A stretch of DNA of 64,000 nt from Alphaproteobacteria bacterium (GCA_947474565.1 CANJIS010000002.1:1-64000), one strand, 5' to 3'. Positions 35,306-43,227 are shown, numbered from the stretch's first letter. Numbers and translations are program-made. Notes: generated from the sequence alone by a model not told the origin.

Positions 35306-35458
35306 ATGCTTGGTTGGGCACTTACGTTTCTGATCCTGGCGCTGGTCGCTGGCTATATGGGCTTTTTCGGCCTGGCGGGCCTTGCGGCCACCATCGCCAA
35401 ATTGCTGTTGATCGTCAGCGCATTTTCCGGTGCGCTAGGCGGGCGTCCGCCCATCTAA
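35306..35458 (+). CDS. DUF1328 family small membrane protein
   Basis: A 50-residue protein [20 protein letters not shown]..., the typical DUF1328 opening, with two membrane helices and a short tail ending GGRPPI. These small proteins are widespread and often part of stress regulons; the GGAAC-N17-GTT promoter just upstream supports that here. Confidence 0.85.
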   Translation: MLGWALTFLILALVAGYMGFFGLAGLAATIAKLLLIVSAFSGALGGRPPI

Positions 35459-35470
35459 GAGGTGGTTCCC

Positions 35471-35617
35471 ATGCGTCTGCCCGCTCCCATTTTGGAACAT
35501 CCCATCGAAGCGATGATCGCCCGCCTGTTGCTGGTGGCGTTGTTGTTTGTTTCCGCCGATCCGCAGCCTGCCGCGGCCCCAGCGGTGAAGGTCACAGCCG
35601 TCGCCGAAAAAATGTGA
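35471..35617 (+). CDS. Small hydrophobic protein after the DUF1328 gene
   Basis: A 48-residue protein, MRLPAPILEHPIEAMIARLL..., with one hydrophobic helix (about residues 13-28) followed by an Ala/Pro-rich tail. It lies 12 bp after the DUF1328 stop with AAGAGGTGG ahead of the ATG, so it should be co-transcribed. No family recognised. Confidence 0.5.
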   Translation: MRLPAPILEHPIEAMIARLLLVALLFVSADPQPAAAPAVKVTAVAEKM

Positions 35618-35635
35618 AAATTTTGGGGGTCCCCG

Positions 35636-35660
35636 GGAACGAACGTTTGGGCTCCCGGTT
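35636..35660 (+). promoter_or_regulatory. EcfG-type promoter without a gene
   Basis: GGAAC-N17-GTT located 11 bases before the left 61-bp repeat. No coding sequence follows in the expected distance; the repeat-bounded segment begins instead. Confidence 0.45.
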
Positions 35661-35670
35661 ATTATCAACG

Positions 35671-35731
35671 AGCGGACGTCTGATCCGGAACGCCCCCGGC
35701 CCCTTCGACAGCCCGCCTCGGGTGTCCGCTC
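35671..35731. repeat. 61-bp direct repeat, left copy
   Basis: AGCGGACGTCTGATCCGGAA ... GGTGTCCGCTC. The ends (GAGCGGAC/GTCCGCTC) are inverted repeats of each other. The copy at 39375-39435 has the same 61 bases with one difference. The two flank a 3.6-kb segment with a broken integrase. Confidence 0.9.
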
Positions 35732-35843
35732 AATCTTTCCCAATATATATATGCATTATTGGGATGTTCTGTCCCCAAGCGTCCATTGATGTCCGCCCTA
35801 ATCCGCCTATCATTTGTAGGATAGTTTGTGGGAAGGATTTGGC

Positions 35844-36106
35844 ATGGGACACGCACGCGAAAAGCTCAATGCCCTGACGGTAGAGCGGATTTCCAAGAAA
35901 CCCGGTCTGCATAACGACGGAGGCGGTCTTTGCCTTCGTGTGACGTCGCCCACAGCCCGGTCATGGGTGCTGCGCTACATGCTGGACGGCAAAGCCCGCG
36001 AAATGGGCATGGGAGCCTACCCAGACACATCCCTTGCCGACGCCCGCCTCATCGCCTCTGAAGCCCGTAAGCTTAAGGCCCAAGGCAAGGATCCTATTGC
36101 CGTGCG
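35844..36106 (+). pseudogene. Tyrosine recombinase (P4-type integrase) N-terminal fragment
   Basis: About 87 codons match the DUF4102 arm-binding domain of P4-like integrases: LNALTVERISKKPGLHNDGGGLCLRV, SWVLRYMLDGKAREMGMGAYPDTSLADAR (in parts) and LKAQGKDPIAVR. Normal enzymes are about 400 residues with the catalytic RHRHY domain; here similarity ends at about 36106, where a Sel1-protein fragment on the opposite strand begins. The gene is therefore a stump that can no longer recombine DNA. Confidence 0.8.
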
Positions 36107-36381
36107 TAATTCACTACATAGTCTTGCGCTACGCCAAGACCATCCTGATACATAGTGCCTAGCCACCACTGCGCCACGGCATCGCCCCGCGCCACCAATG
36201 CAGGAAGCAGTCTGAGTTGTGTGGTGTAATCCTTGCGACGGTTAGCAGCAAAAATCGCATCCCAAGGATCAAACACCTTAGCCTGTGCGGGCTTAGGTTT
36301 CGACGTCTGAGCCACAGCCACACCACCACATCCCAGCGTGAGCGTTATGGCGAGCAGAGCTGATGTGAGCGAGCGGTTCAT
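36094..36381 (-). pseudogene. Sel1-repeat secreted protein, C-terminally truncated
   Basis: A 95-codon frame: a signal peptide (SLTSALLAITLTLGCGGVAVAQ), a linker, and the first Sel1-like repeat (AVAQWWLGTMYQDGLGVAQDYV). It stops soon after entering sequence shared with the truncated integrase, so further repeats are missing. It may be made as a short secreted peptide, but it looks like the product of a deletion joining two genes tail to tail. Confidence 0.6.
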
Positions 36382-36434
36382 GGCAGTTCCTGATCAGGCT
36401 ATTTCAAAACAGTAGGGGTTATTTGAACAGCGCA

Positions 36435-36647
36435 TCATCTGTTGCGTACACACCAGTCACCATCACCATGCCAGCCTGGTCCGCAACCAACTTCACCGGG
36501 CTGCCTCAATCGAATTTCGGGGGACTGTGCGTTATTAGGGATGCAACTATCCCTTCCGTCACTATGCCAGCCCATTGGGCAACCAGCTGCACTCGCAACC
36601 GTAATGCTGGAAAGTAACAATGCAATTCCAAGTGCCACTACGCGCAT
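36435..36647 (-). CDS. Small secreted Cys-rich protein with duplicated CxxGWHxDG motif
   Basis: A 70-residue protein with a signal peptide (first about 20 residues, ALLLSSITVASAA) and a mature part of two similar units: CPMGWHSDGRDSC and CGPGWHGDGDWC. Each has a Cys, Gly-Trp-His, an Asp-Gly and a closing Cys; the pattern fits a disulphide-stabilised or metal-binding mini-domain. It lies in the repeat-bounded segment beside a Sel1 fragment. No family recognised. Confidence 0.6.
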   Translation of the reverse strand: MRVVALGIALLLSSITVASAAGCPMGWHSDGRDSCIPNNAQSPEIRLRQPGEVGCGPGWHGDGDWCVRNR

Positions 36648-36989
36648 ACTAGCCTCCGTCTAGGCCCATCGCATGAGCCAAGCAGCGCCCCGCATGGAAC
36701 GCCATGGCATGAGCCTATGCTCATCGCAAAGAATATAAAGGGGCGACATTCAGTCAATTTTCGAGGCCCCTTTCACCCGCCTTCTGTATCCCGGCCGGAT
36801 GGCTCGCCGGGCTGATCTAGGCTAGGGTTTGGGCGGATTAGCCGGGGCGGGCCATGTCATTAAGCACCATGAACCGGAAGCGCGGGCTGCTAAGGCTTTG
36901 GGCATTGCAGCCGCACCACAGGGGCAGCTTAGCGGTCGAACGTCGAACGGTTTTAAGAAGCTCCAGATCAGCAAGTTAGGACAAATCGA
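36648..36989. other. Upstream region of pckG
   Basis: About 340 bases with no convincing gene. It contains a perfect hairpin ATGAGC-CTAT-GCTCAT (36709-36724) followed by an AT-rich stretch (AAAGAATATAAAG) that could be a -10 region. pckG is often catabolite or growth-phase controlled, but no known operator is recognised here. Confidence 0.35.
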
Positions 36990-38795
36990 ATGGTCACCAA
37001 GAACAAGAAACTCCTCGCCTGGGTCGACGAACAAGCGAAGCTCTGCCAGCCCGACGGCATCTATTGGTGCGATGGCACCGACGCTGAGTTCGATCGCATC
37101 TGCGCGGAGTTGGTGGCCAACGGCACGTTCATCAAGCTGAACCCGGCGAAGCGTCCCAATTCCTATCTCGCGCGTTCCGATGCATCCGATGTGGCGCGCG
37201 TCGAAGACCGCACCTTCATCTGCTCGGAAAAACAAGAAGATGCCGGCCCGACCAACAATTGGATCGCGCCCGCCGAAATGCGCACCAAGCTAAAAAACCT
37301 TTTCACCGGTTGCATGAGGGGCCGCACGATGTATGTCGTGCCCTTCAGCATGGGCCCCTTGGGCTCGCCGATCTCGCATATCGGCGTGCAGCTGACCGAC
37401 TCGCCCTATGTTGTCGCCTCGATGAAGGTCATGACGCGCATGGGCCGGGCGCCGCGCGACCTGCTGGGCGAGAATGGCGATTTCGTGCCGTGCATGCATT
37501 CGGTCGGCGCGCCACTCAAGCCCGGCGAAAAAGACGTCGCCTGGCCGTCGAACCCGGTCGACAAATACATCGTCCACTTCCCGGAAGATCACTCGATCGT
37601 TTCCTACGGCTCGGGCTATGGCGGCAACGCGCTGCTCGGCAAAAAATGTTTCTCGCTGCGCATCGCGTCGCTGATGGGCAAGGAGCAGGGCTGGCTCGCC
37701 GAGCACATGCTGATCCTGGGCGTTGAGGATCCGCAGGGCGAAAAGACCTATGTCGCCGCCGCGTTTCCGTCGGCTTGCGGCAAGACGAATTTCTCGATGC
37801 TGGTGCCGCCCGACGGCTTCGACGGCTGGAAGGTCTCGACCATCGGCGACGACATCGCCTGGATCAAACCGCGTCCCGACGGCACGTTCCGCGCCATCAA
37901 TCCCGAATATGGCTTCTTCGGCGTCGCGCCGGGGACATCCATCCACTCGAACCCGAACGCGGTGGCGATGCTGGGCCGCGACGTCGTCTTCACCAATTGC
38001 GCGCTGACCGATGACGGCGATGTGTGGTGGGAAGGCCTGAGCGAAACGCCGCCCACCCATCTCATCGATTGGCAGGGCAAGGATTGGACGCCGGCCTCAA
38101 ACACCAAAGCCGCGCATCCCAATTCGCGCTTCGCGGTGCTGGCGCGCGCCTGCCCGAGCTTCGATCCGGTGGCCGACGATCCGGAAGGCGTGCCTATCTC
38201 GGCCTTCATCTTCGGCGGCCGTCTGTCGAAGACCTTCCCTCTCGTCTACGAAGCGTTCAATTGGCAGAACGGCGTCTATGCCGCCGCCACCATGGGGTCC
38301 GAAGCGACGGCAGCAGCCGTTGGCCAGGCCGCCATCCGCCGCGATCCTTTCGCGATGCTGCCGTTCTGCGGCTACAACATGGCCGATTATTGGAACCACT
38401 GGCTGAACATCAAGAACAAGGTCACCAAGCTGCCGCGCATCTATCGCGTCAATTGGTTCCGCAAGGACGAGGCCGGCAAGTTCATGTGGCCGGGCTTTGG
38501 CCAGAATATGCGCGTCCTCAAATGGATCGTCGATCGCGTGCATGGCCGCGCCACGAGCGCCGTCGAAAGCGCGTTCGGCTACATGCCGCATTACGAAGAC
38601 CTGAACTGGAAGGGTCTCGACTTCTCGAAGGACAAATTCCTGAAGATCATGCACATCGATCAAAAGGAAGCTGCCGCCGAGGCCGACGCTCAGGGCGAAT
38701 ATTTCCAGATCTTCGGCAGCCGCCTGCCGGCCGCGATGGAAGAGGAACGCAAGAACCTCAAGCAGCGTCTGCAGCCCGCCGAAACCGCGGAATAA
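36990..38795 (+). CDS. pckG: Phosphoenolpyruvate carboxykinase (GTP)
   Basis: A 601-residue GTP-dependent PEPCK converting oxaloacetate to PEP in gluconeogenesis. The active-site Cys loop [13 protein letters not shown] (P-loop) at about residues 255-267, the metal-binding [18 protein letters not shown], and the late NWFRKDE and [11 protein letters not shown] motifs are clear. Most alphaproteobacteria use the ATP-type PckA, so the GTP type is notable. The gene lies within the 61-bp-repeat-bounded segment beside a broken integrase. Its Ser/Leu codons (frequent TCG, CTC) look somewhat unlike neighbours; this is an impression, not a computed value. Confidence 0.93.
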   Translation: MVTKNKKLLAWVDEQAKLCQPDGIYWCDGTDAEFDRICAELVANGTFIKLNPAKRPNSYLARSDASDVARVEDRTFICSEKQEDAGPTNNWIAPAEMRTKLKNLFTGCMRGRTMYVVPFSMGPLGSPISHIGVQLTDSPYVVASMKVMTRMGRAPRDLLGENGDFVPCMHSVGAPLKPGEKDVAWPSNPVDKYIVHFPEDHSIVSYGSGYGGNALLGKKCFSLRIASLMGKEQGWLAEHMLILGVEDPQGEKTYVAAAFPSACGKTNFSMLVPPDGFDGWKVSTIGDDIAWIKPRPDGTFRAINPEYGFFGVAPGTSIHSNPNAVAMLGRDVVFTNCALTDDGDVWWEGLSETPPTHLIDWQGKDWTPASNTKAAHPNSRFAVLARACPSFDPVADDPEGVPISAFIFGGRLSKTFPLVYEAFNWQNGVYAAATMGSEATAAAVGQAAIRRDPFAMLPFCGYNMADYWNHWLNIKNKVTKLPRIYRVNWFRKDEAGKFMWPGFGQNMRVLKWIVDRVHGRATSAVESAFGYMPHYEDLNWKGLDFSKDKFLKIMHIDQKEAAAEADAQGEYFQIFGSRLPAAMEEERKNLKQRLQPAETAE

Positions 38796-38829
38796 ATCTT
38801 CGCGCTTCGTTGGAATAAAAAGGCACGCT

Positions 38830-39111
38830 TCACGCCCCGCGCCAAGAAACAATAAGCTCAAGCGGCTCGCTTTCACCTTCTGTGCCAATCGCCAAGCTGG
38901 GACGCCCCCAAGCTCGATTGAGCAAAGCCTCGCTGGCGGCAACGCGAGCCGATGCCGGTGCTGTCAGGTCGACGGCTATGCCGCGCAGGGCTTCGATGGC
39001 GTCCGCTGTGTGAACGCGGGCTAGATCCCGGATTTCGCCAACTTCGCGTGGCCTGCCGCCGGGGTTGCCGGACTGGCCCTTCATGAAGCCCCCAGCTCCA
39101 GTTCGGTTCAT
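38830..39111 (-). CDS. DUF5681-type protein
   Basis: A 93-residue protein whose start MNRTGAGGFMKGQSGNPGGRPR carries the GFxxGxSGNPxGRP motif of DUF5681, found in phage and mobile-element proteins. The remainder is an Ala-rich helical region (AIEALRGIAVDLTAPASARVAASEALLNRAWGRP, in parts). ATG 39111 is preceded by AGGA. Its presence supports a mobile origin of the segment. Confidence 0.7.
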   Translation of the reverse strand: MNRTGAGGFMKGQSGNPGGRPREVGEIRDLARVHTADAIEALRGIAVDLTAPASARVAASEALLNRAWGRPSLAIGTEGESEPLELIVSWRGA

Positions 39112-39374
39112 CTTGCATCGTCCTGTTTTCAAGCTCGCCTAATATATACACTTGAATGTGTGTATTTAATAGCCAGCAGGGTCGAGCCTAAAATTCAGGC
39201 CCATTTACATGGCGGGTCTATGTGGATGTGGACCCCACCCCGTCGAAGGCGAAGGGGGGTGGGGGTAGTCGACGAGACAGGCCCAGCGAATTTCTATTTG
39301 TTGGATGGATTGTGGGATCGATTATCCGACTGCATAAAAGTATCAACTATATCAATATGTTATAGTTGTTATAT
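39112..39374. other. AT-rich intergenic stretch ahead of the right repeat
   Basis: No gene is supported. It contains ATACAC-TTGAAT-GTGTGTAT-type inverted words near 39150 and a perfect 8-bp inverted repeat CAACTATA ... TATAGTTG (39344-39368). It is much more AT-rich than the rest of the window, consistent with foreign DNA. Confidence 0.45.
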
Positions 39375-39435
39375 AGCGGACGTCTGATCCGGAACGCCCC
39401 CAGCCCCTTCGACAGCCCGCCTCGGGTGTCCGCTC
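39375..39435. repeat. 61-bp direct repeat, right copy
   Basis: The same 61 bases as 35671-35731 apart from one G/A difference in the C-rich middle. It marks the right end of the 3.6-kb segment. Confidence 0.9.
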
Positions 39436-39457
39436 TCTTCCCCAAAAACCTGAAACT

Positions 39458-40894
39458 TCAAGGCATGCGGCCCAAAACGGGGCCTTTTGGCGTTTCCACC
39501 AGATAGATCTGATAGCGGGCGAGTTCCACCTTGTTGCGGGCAATCTGAAGTTCCGTGACGAAGGAAATCTTGGAAAAGCTCTGCTGCACCCGGTCTCGCC
39601 GGTCGCGTTTTTTTTCCACGACATAGAGCCAGGGCCCGGTCTGGCCGGCAGCAGGCGCGGTGGGATAGCGGTCGAGCTCGCCTAGCTGCACCACTTTGGC
39701 GCCGGGCTCATACCAGCGCAGCCAGGCGGTGGTTTCATAATCGGTGGTGAGCAAGGTTTGCCCATTGCGGATAGCGGTGGCGGCGACGCCATCCATCGCC
39801 GGACGAAAGCCCGCACCGAAAAGCCGCGCCAGGGGATCGCCCTTGCCCAAGGGGATGATGCCGGTAAGCGCCTGGGTATAGACGAGGGCCAGAAAAAGCG
39901 CGGCCACCGGCGCCGCCAGCTTCGCACACCATTTGCGCCAACCGGTATCAGCGAAAGCTGAAACCGCAAGGATCGCGAAGGCGGGATAGAGGAAGGCGGG
40001 CCAATTGCCTTGCACCCGGTCATGCAGGGCATGAACGAAGAAATAGACCACCGCCAGCCACATCAGCATCGCGGGCAAAAACAGATCGCTGTTCCGCCGC
40101 GCTTTGACCAGACCGATCACGCCCAGCACGAACAGCAACGGGGAAGCCATGCCGAGCTGGGCGCCCAAAAATTCGAAAATGAATCGCGCCGTGATTTGGT
40201 GGCCCGCAACGCGGCTGAACTGAAAGACAAACGTCGCCCAGTGATGCGTGGTCTGCCAATAAAGATTGGGCAGGAAGATCAGCAGCGCCAGCCCGGCCCC
40301 AGCCCAGGGCCACATCGTTCGCAGCCATGGCCGGGCACGCGGCGATAGCAGCAGCCACAGGAAGGCGCCCGCGATCAGGAACAGGGCAGAATATTTGGAC
40401 AGCAACGACAACCCGGCCGCCACGCCCGCCCATAGCCACCAGCGTCCGTTGCCGCTTTGCTGCAGCCGGACAAGACAGAAAAGAAATCCTGCCGCGGTGA
40501 CGGTAGAAGGCATGTCCGGCGTCGCCGCCAGCAGCTCTATGTTCGCCATCAAGGTCAGGTTGAACAACAGCGCCGCGGCGACGGCGCGGCCTTCGCTTTT
40601 CAAAAGGATGCGCGCAGATTCGAAAATGAAAAATGTCGCCAGCCCGGACAGCAGAACGCCACTGGCGCGCACCCCGAAAGCCGTGTCGCCAAACAAAAGC
40701 GTTCCAGCACGGATCAGAAAGGCGATGGCAGGCGGATGATCGAGATAGCCCAGGCCCAGATGTTTGGACCATAGCCAGTAATAGGCTTCATCGGCGGTCA
40801 GCGGCAAAAGTCCCGCCATGATCGCCCGCGCGAATATCAGAAAATGAACGGAGTAACGGGAGCGCCACGGCACAGGCATGGCGGCCGCGCTCAT
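39458..40894 (-). CDS. GT39/ArnT-like membrane glycosyltransferase
   Basis: A 478-residue polytopic membrane protein of the dolichyl-phosphate-mannose-protein mannosyltransferase/ArnT superfamily. The periplasmic catalytic loop shows TADEAYYWLWSKHLGLGYLDHPP (acidic pair Asp-Glu, about residues 33-55). About 11 hydrophobic helices follow, with a C-terminal periplasmic domain (LLTTDYETTAWLRWYEPGAKVVQ). Such enzymes move a sugar from a polyprenyl-phosphate carrier to lipid A or another envelope target. It overlaps the upstream GT2 gene by ATGA. Confidence 0.85.
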   Translation of the reverse strand: MSAAAMPVPWRSRYSVHFLIFARAIMAGLLPLTADEAYYWLWSKHLGLGYLDHPPAIAFLIRAGTLLFGDTAFGVRASGVLLSGLATFFIFESARILLKSEGRAVAAALLFNLTLMANIELLAATPDMPSTVTAAGFLFCLVRLQQSGNGRWWLWAGVAAGLSLLSKYSALFLIAGAFLWLLLSPRARPWLRTMWPWAGAGLALLIFLPNLYWQTTHHWATFVFQFSRVAGHQITARFIFEFLGAQLGMASPLLFVLGVIGLVKARRNSDLFLPAMLMWLAVVYFFVHALHDRVQGNWPAFLYPAFAILAVSAFADTGWRKWCAKLAAPVAALFLALVYTQALTGIIPLGKGDPLARLFGAGFRPAMDGVAATAIRNGQTLLTTDYETTAWLRWYEPGAKVVQLGELDRYPTAPAAGQTGPWLYVVEKKRDRRDRVQQSFSKISFVTELQIARNKVELARYQIYLVETPKGPVLGRMP

Positions 40895-42009
40895 CGCGCC
40901 CGCCACACAAACAGAGTGGACATGGCGTAATTCCACAACGCGCCCATGATCGCACCGGCGGCGCCCGCCAGCCACCAGACGGAGCGGCCGGCATAAAGCC
41001 AGGAGGCGAGGTCTACATTCGCCAACGCGCCGGCCGAGCAGAGCAGACAGAACAACAGATAGCCGCGCAGCGCGGAAAAACCCTTCAGCCGCCGGTCACG
41101 ATAGGTGAGTTCATTGTTGAGCAGGAAGTTGCTGGTCATGGCCACGAACGTGGCGATCACCTGCGAGACCTGGAAAAGATCGGCGCCCGACGCAGGCAAA
41201 GACGGTGCCGAAAGGAAGGCCAGGCACAGTTTCAGCACGATCAAATGCACGATCAGGCCCAGCGTGCCGACGATGGCGAAAAAGATGAACCGCGGATCCA
41301 CCAGATCGCCCGTCATCTTGGCGAGCAGAAGCCCCAGAAATTCGACGCCGATCTGGACATTGAATTTGGATTCGCCGGCAAAGCGCTCGCTGAACTGATA
41401 GGGCTGTTCGGCGATCTTGAGCCGGTCGCCGGCGGTGGCGGCGATGTCGAGCAGGATCTTGAAGCCCACCGGCGATAATTTGGGCGCCACCTCTTCCAGG
41501 CGGTCGCGGCGCATCATGAAGAAGCCCGACATGGGATCGCTGAGCGGCGTGCCCACCAGCCGCTGGGTCAGGTGTGTCGCAAGGCGCGAAATTGCGCCGC
41601 GCTTTTCGGACAGGCCGCCCGTGCTGCTGCCGCCTTCGACATAGCGCGTCGCCGCTACCAGATCGGCTTCCCCGCTTTCCAGATGGGCCAGCATGTTTGG
41701 CAGAATCTTTTCATCGTGCTGGAGGTCGGCGTCTATGACCGCAACGTAAGGCGCAGCGGACGAGAGCATGCCTTCGATACAGGCCCCCGCCAGTCCGCGC
41801 CGTCCCACCCGGCGGATGCAACGCACGCGGCTGTCATTGGCCGCGATGTCCTTTACCGCGCCAGCGGTGCCGTCAGGCGAATTGTCGTCGACGAAAATAG
41901 CTTCCCAGGCGATGCCCGCAAGCGCCAGATCCAGCCGCCGCACAAGTTCAGCGACGTTGCCCCGTTCCTTATAGGTGGGCACGACAATGGAAAGCTTGGC
42001 ACTGTGCAA
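40891..42009 (-). CDS. Polyprenyl-phosphate glycosyltransferase fused to a GtrA domain
   Basis: A 372-residue protein. Residues 1-220 are a GT2 domain like dolichol-phosphate mannosyltransferase: LSIVVPTYKERGNVAEL, FVDDNSPDGTA, VAVIDADLQHDE and SDPMSGFFMMRRD. Residues about 240-370 form a GtrA domain of four membrane helices (DPRFIFFAIVGTLGLIVHLI ... NFLLNNELTYRDR), which helps flip lipid-linked sugars. With the GT39 gene it forms a two-step unit: load a sugar on the polyprenyl carrier, then transfer it in the periplasm. Confidence 0.88.
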   Translation of the reverse strand: MHSAKLSIVVPTYKERGNVAELVRRLDLALAGIAWEAIFVDDNSPDGTAGAVKDIAANDSRVRCIRRVGRRGLAGACIEGMLSSAAPYVAVIDADLQHDEKILPNMLAHLESGEADLVAATRYVEGGSSTGGLSEKRGAISRLATHLTQRLVGTPLSDPMSGFFMMRRDRLEEVAPKLSPVGFKILLDIAATAGDRLKIAEQPYQFSERFAGESKFNVQIGVEFLGLLLAKMTGDLVDPRFIFFAIVGTLGLIVHLIVLKLCLAFLSAPSLPASGADLFQVSQVIATFVAMTSNFLLNNELTYRDRRLKGFSALRGYLLFCLLCSAGALANVDLASWLYAGRSVWWLAGAAGAIMGALWNYAMSTLFVWRAR

Positions 42010-42173
42010 GCGGGTGGAACCCCAGAAACAAGGTTCCTAGGTGACGGGACCGCGCTGCCCCGTCAAGGGCAAACTGATGCGCTGGGAAATCACCTGGCGC
42101 GCGCCCGCTCAAGACGCTGTCGCGCGCGGGCGCTTGCCAATTGATCCGCCGGGGCGAAACCCCGGCAGATCAA

Positions 42174-42332
42174 TTAATGGAAGAAGTTGGCATAGCTGAA
42201 ATAGATAGCCACGCCGGCAAGTACCGCCAGACCCAGGCTGATACGCAACACCCAGCGCACGGTGCCAAGTTTTTTACCCTGGCGCGCATCCTGGGTGCTC
42301 AAGTCGTGGGAATGATCTTCTACGGTAGCCAT
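42174..42332 (-). CDS. Small membrane protein, 52 aa
   Basis: A protein beginning MATVEDHSHDLSTQDARQGK with one membrane helix near the C-terminus (VLRISLGLAVLAGVAIYFSYA) and ending NFFH. A GGAGAGACAG sequence lies ahead of the ATG. The next upstream gene is on the same strand, 9 bp away. A GC-rich imperfect hairpin (42140-42173) follows the stop. Family not recognised. Confidence 0.55.
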   Translation of the reverse strand: MATVEDHSHDLSTQDARQGKKLGTVRWVLRISLGLAVLAGVAIYFSYANFFH

Positions 42333-42341
42333 CTGTCTCTC

Positions 42342-42572
42342 CTATTCTGCCGCATGGTCGGCCGCGTGGGCCGGCATGCGGGCTGTCAGTTCATCAATTA
42401 CGGTCAGAATTTGCGGCTTGAGCGGTTCGGCGTCCGGATCAGCGAGCCAGGCATGGAGGATCTCCAGCCTTTCGCCATCAGCAAAGCGGCGGTCGCGCAT
42501 CACATCACCGGGCAGGCGATAGAAGCGCGCCGGTTTCAACTTGATGTCTTCGAGCAGCTTTTTCTTAGCCAT
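42342..42572 (-). CDS. Small soluble protein, 76 aa
   Basis: Begins MAKKKLLEDIKLKPARFYRL, with PGDVMRDRRFADGERLEILHAWLADPDA following and an Ala/His-rich end. There is no membrane segment. The central motif (RF.DGERLEIL.AW) suggests a short helical domain seen in other small alphaproteobacterial proteins, but no function is known to me. An ATG one codon earlier is possible. Confidence 0.55.
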   Translation of the reverse strand: MAKKKLLEDIKLKPARFYRLPGDVMRDRRFADGERLEILHAWLADPDAEPLKPQILTVIDELTARMPAHAADHAAE

Positions 42573-42584
42573 CAACGCACCCGG

Positions 42585-42737
42585 TCAAACACATCCCATC
42601 AGTGCCAGAACCAGCACAATCACCAGCACCAGACCCAGGCCACCCGAGGGGTAGTAACCCCAGTCACGGCTATGCGGCCAAGACGGCCAGGCGCCCAGAA
42701 GAAGCAGAAGCAAAACGATGATTAAAATAGTTCCCAT
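42585..42737 (-). CDS. DUF3309 family small membrane protein
   Basis: A 50-residue protein MGTILIIVLLLLLLGAWPSW..., with the Trp/Tyr/Gly-rich middle (WGYYPSGGLG) and a second helix, the DUF3309 pattern. These proteins are common in stress regulons. The ribosome site GAAGGAAA and a GGAAC-N17-GTT promoter lie upstream. Confidence 0.85.
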   Translation of the reverse strand: MGTILIIVLLLLLLGAWPSWPHSRDWGYYPSGGLGLVLVIVLVLALMGCV

Positions 42738-42767
42738 GGAAATTTCCTTCTTCAATTCTGGTTTGTG

Positions 42768-42792
42768 AACTCCCCGGCGGGGTCGGAGTTCC
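42768..42792 (-). promoter_or_regulatory. EcfG-type promoter for the DUF3309 gene
   Basis: On the minus strand GGAAC-N17-GTT, 30 bases before the start codon. A divergent GGAAC-N16-GTT (42816-42839) could serve the frameshifted gene at 42885. Confidence 0.6.
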
Positions 42793-42884
42793 GGGCGAAC
42801 CAGGTTCCGGGTCAAGGAACGTCAGGCGGGAGAGCCGTTTTCTACAGGCTTTGGAAATGGAGTTTGCCATGAACAGGCGGTTTG

Positions 42885-43227
42885 ATGCGACTGTTCAACG
42901 CAATGACTCCGCTGCTGCTGGAAAGGTCGGCTGTCGCCGCCGCAGCCGGCCCGATCAGGAACGCACCGGAAAGAATAAGCGCGCCTTCCACCACCCTTGC
43001 CCTCGGCCACTGTGGCGGACGCCAATGGGATTCTGGTTGGCGGGGTTCAAAAGGTCGTTCTGGACACCAGCGGCAAGCCGCAAACTGTGGAAGTGGCGTT
43101 GCTGGGTTCGCACGCGGTGGTGGTGATCGACGCGGCGCGATTCAACTATGACCAGGGCCATAATGTCCTGATGGCGCAGATGGAAGCGCATGAGATCGCC
43201 GCCGCCCCGATTGCCCCGCCCGGCTGA
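42885..43227 (+). pseudogene. Small secreted PRC-barrel-like protein, probably frameshifted
   Basis: One frame from ATG 42885 gives a signal-peptide-like start (MRLFNAMTPLLLERSAVAAAAG), and a second frame gives a coherent C-terminal part (TVADANGILVGGVQKVVLD ... VVVIDAARFNYDQGHNVLMAQM) ending at 43227. The change of frame lies between about 42960 and 43010. The second half resembles a PRC-barrel-type small domain. Neither frame alone makes sense as a gene. Confidence 0.4.

Noticed and set aside
35671-35731. 61-bp repeat as the 3' end of a tRNA or tmRNA (classic att site).
   Set aside because: It has no T-loop consensus or CCA end; its inverted termini fit a palindromic repeat as well as an att core.
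36829-37140. Plus-strand open frame of 103 codons overlapping the start of pckG.
   Set aside because: It runs into pckG in another frame, has no ribosome site and a composition typical of a shadow.
35671-39435. The two 61-bp copies as a CRISPR array.
   Set aside because: There are only two copies, 3.6 kb apart, with genes between and no regular spacing.
42174-42332. aa3-type cytochrome oxidase subunit IV.
   Set aside because: Length and a single membrane helix would fit, but the sequence lacks convincing similarity and no oxidase genes are near.
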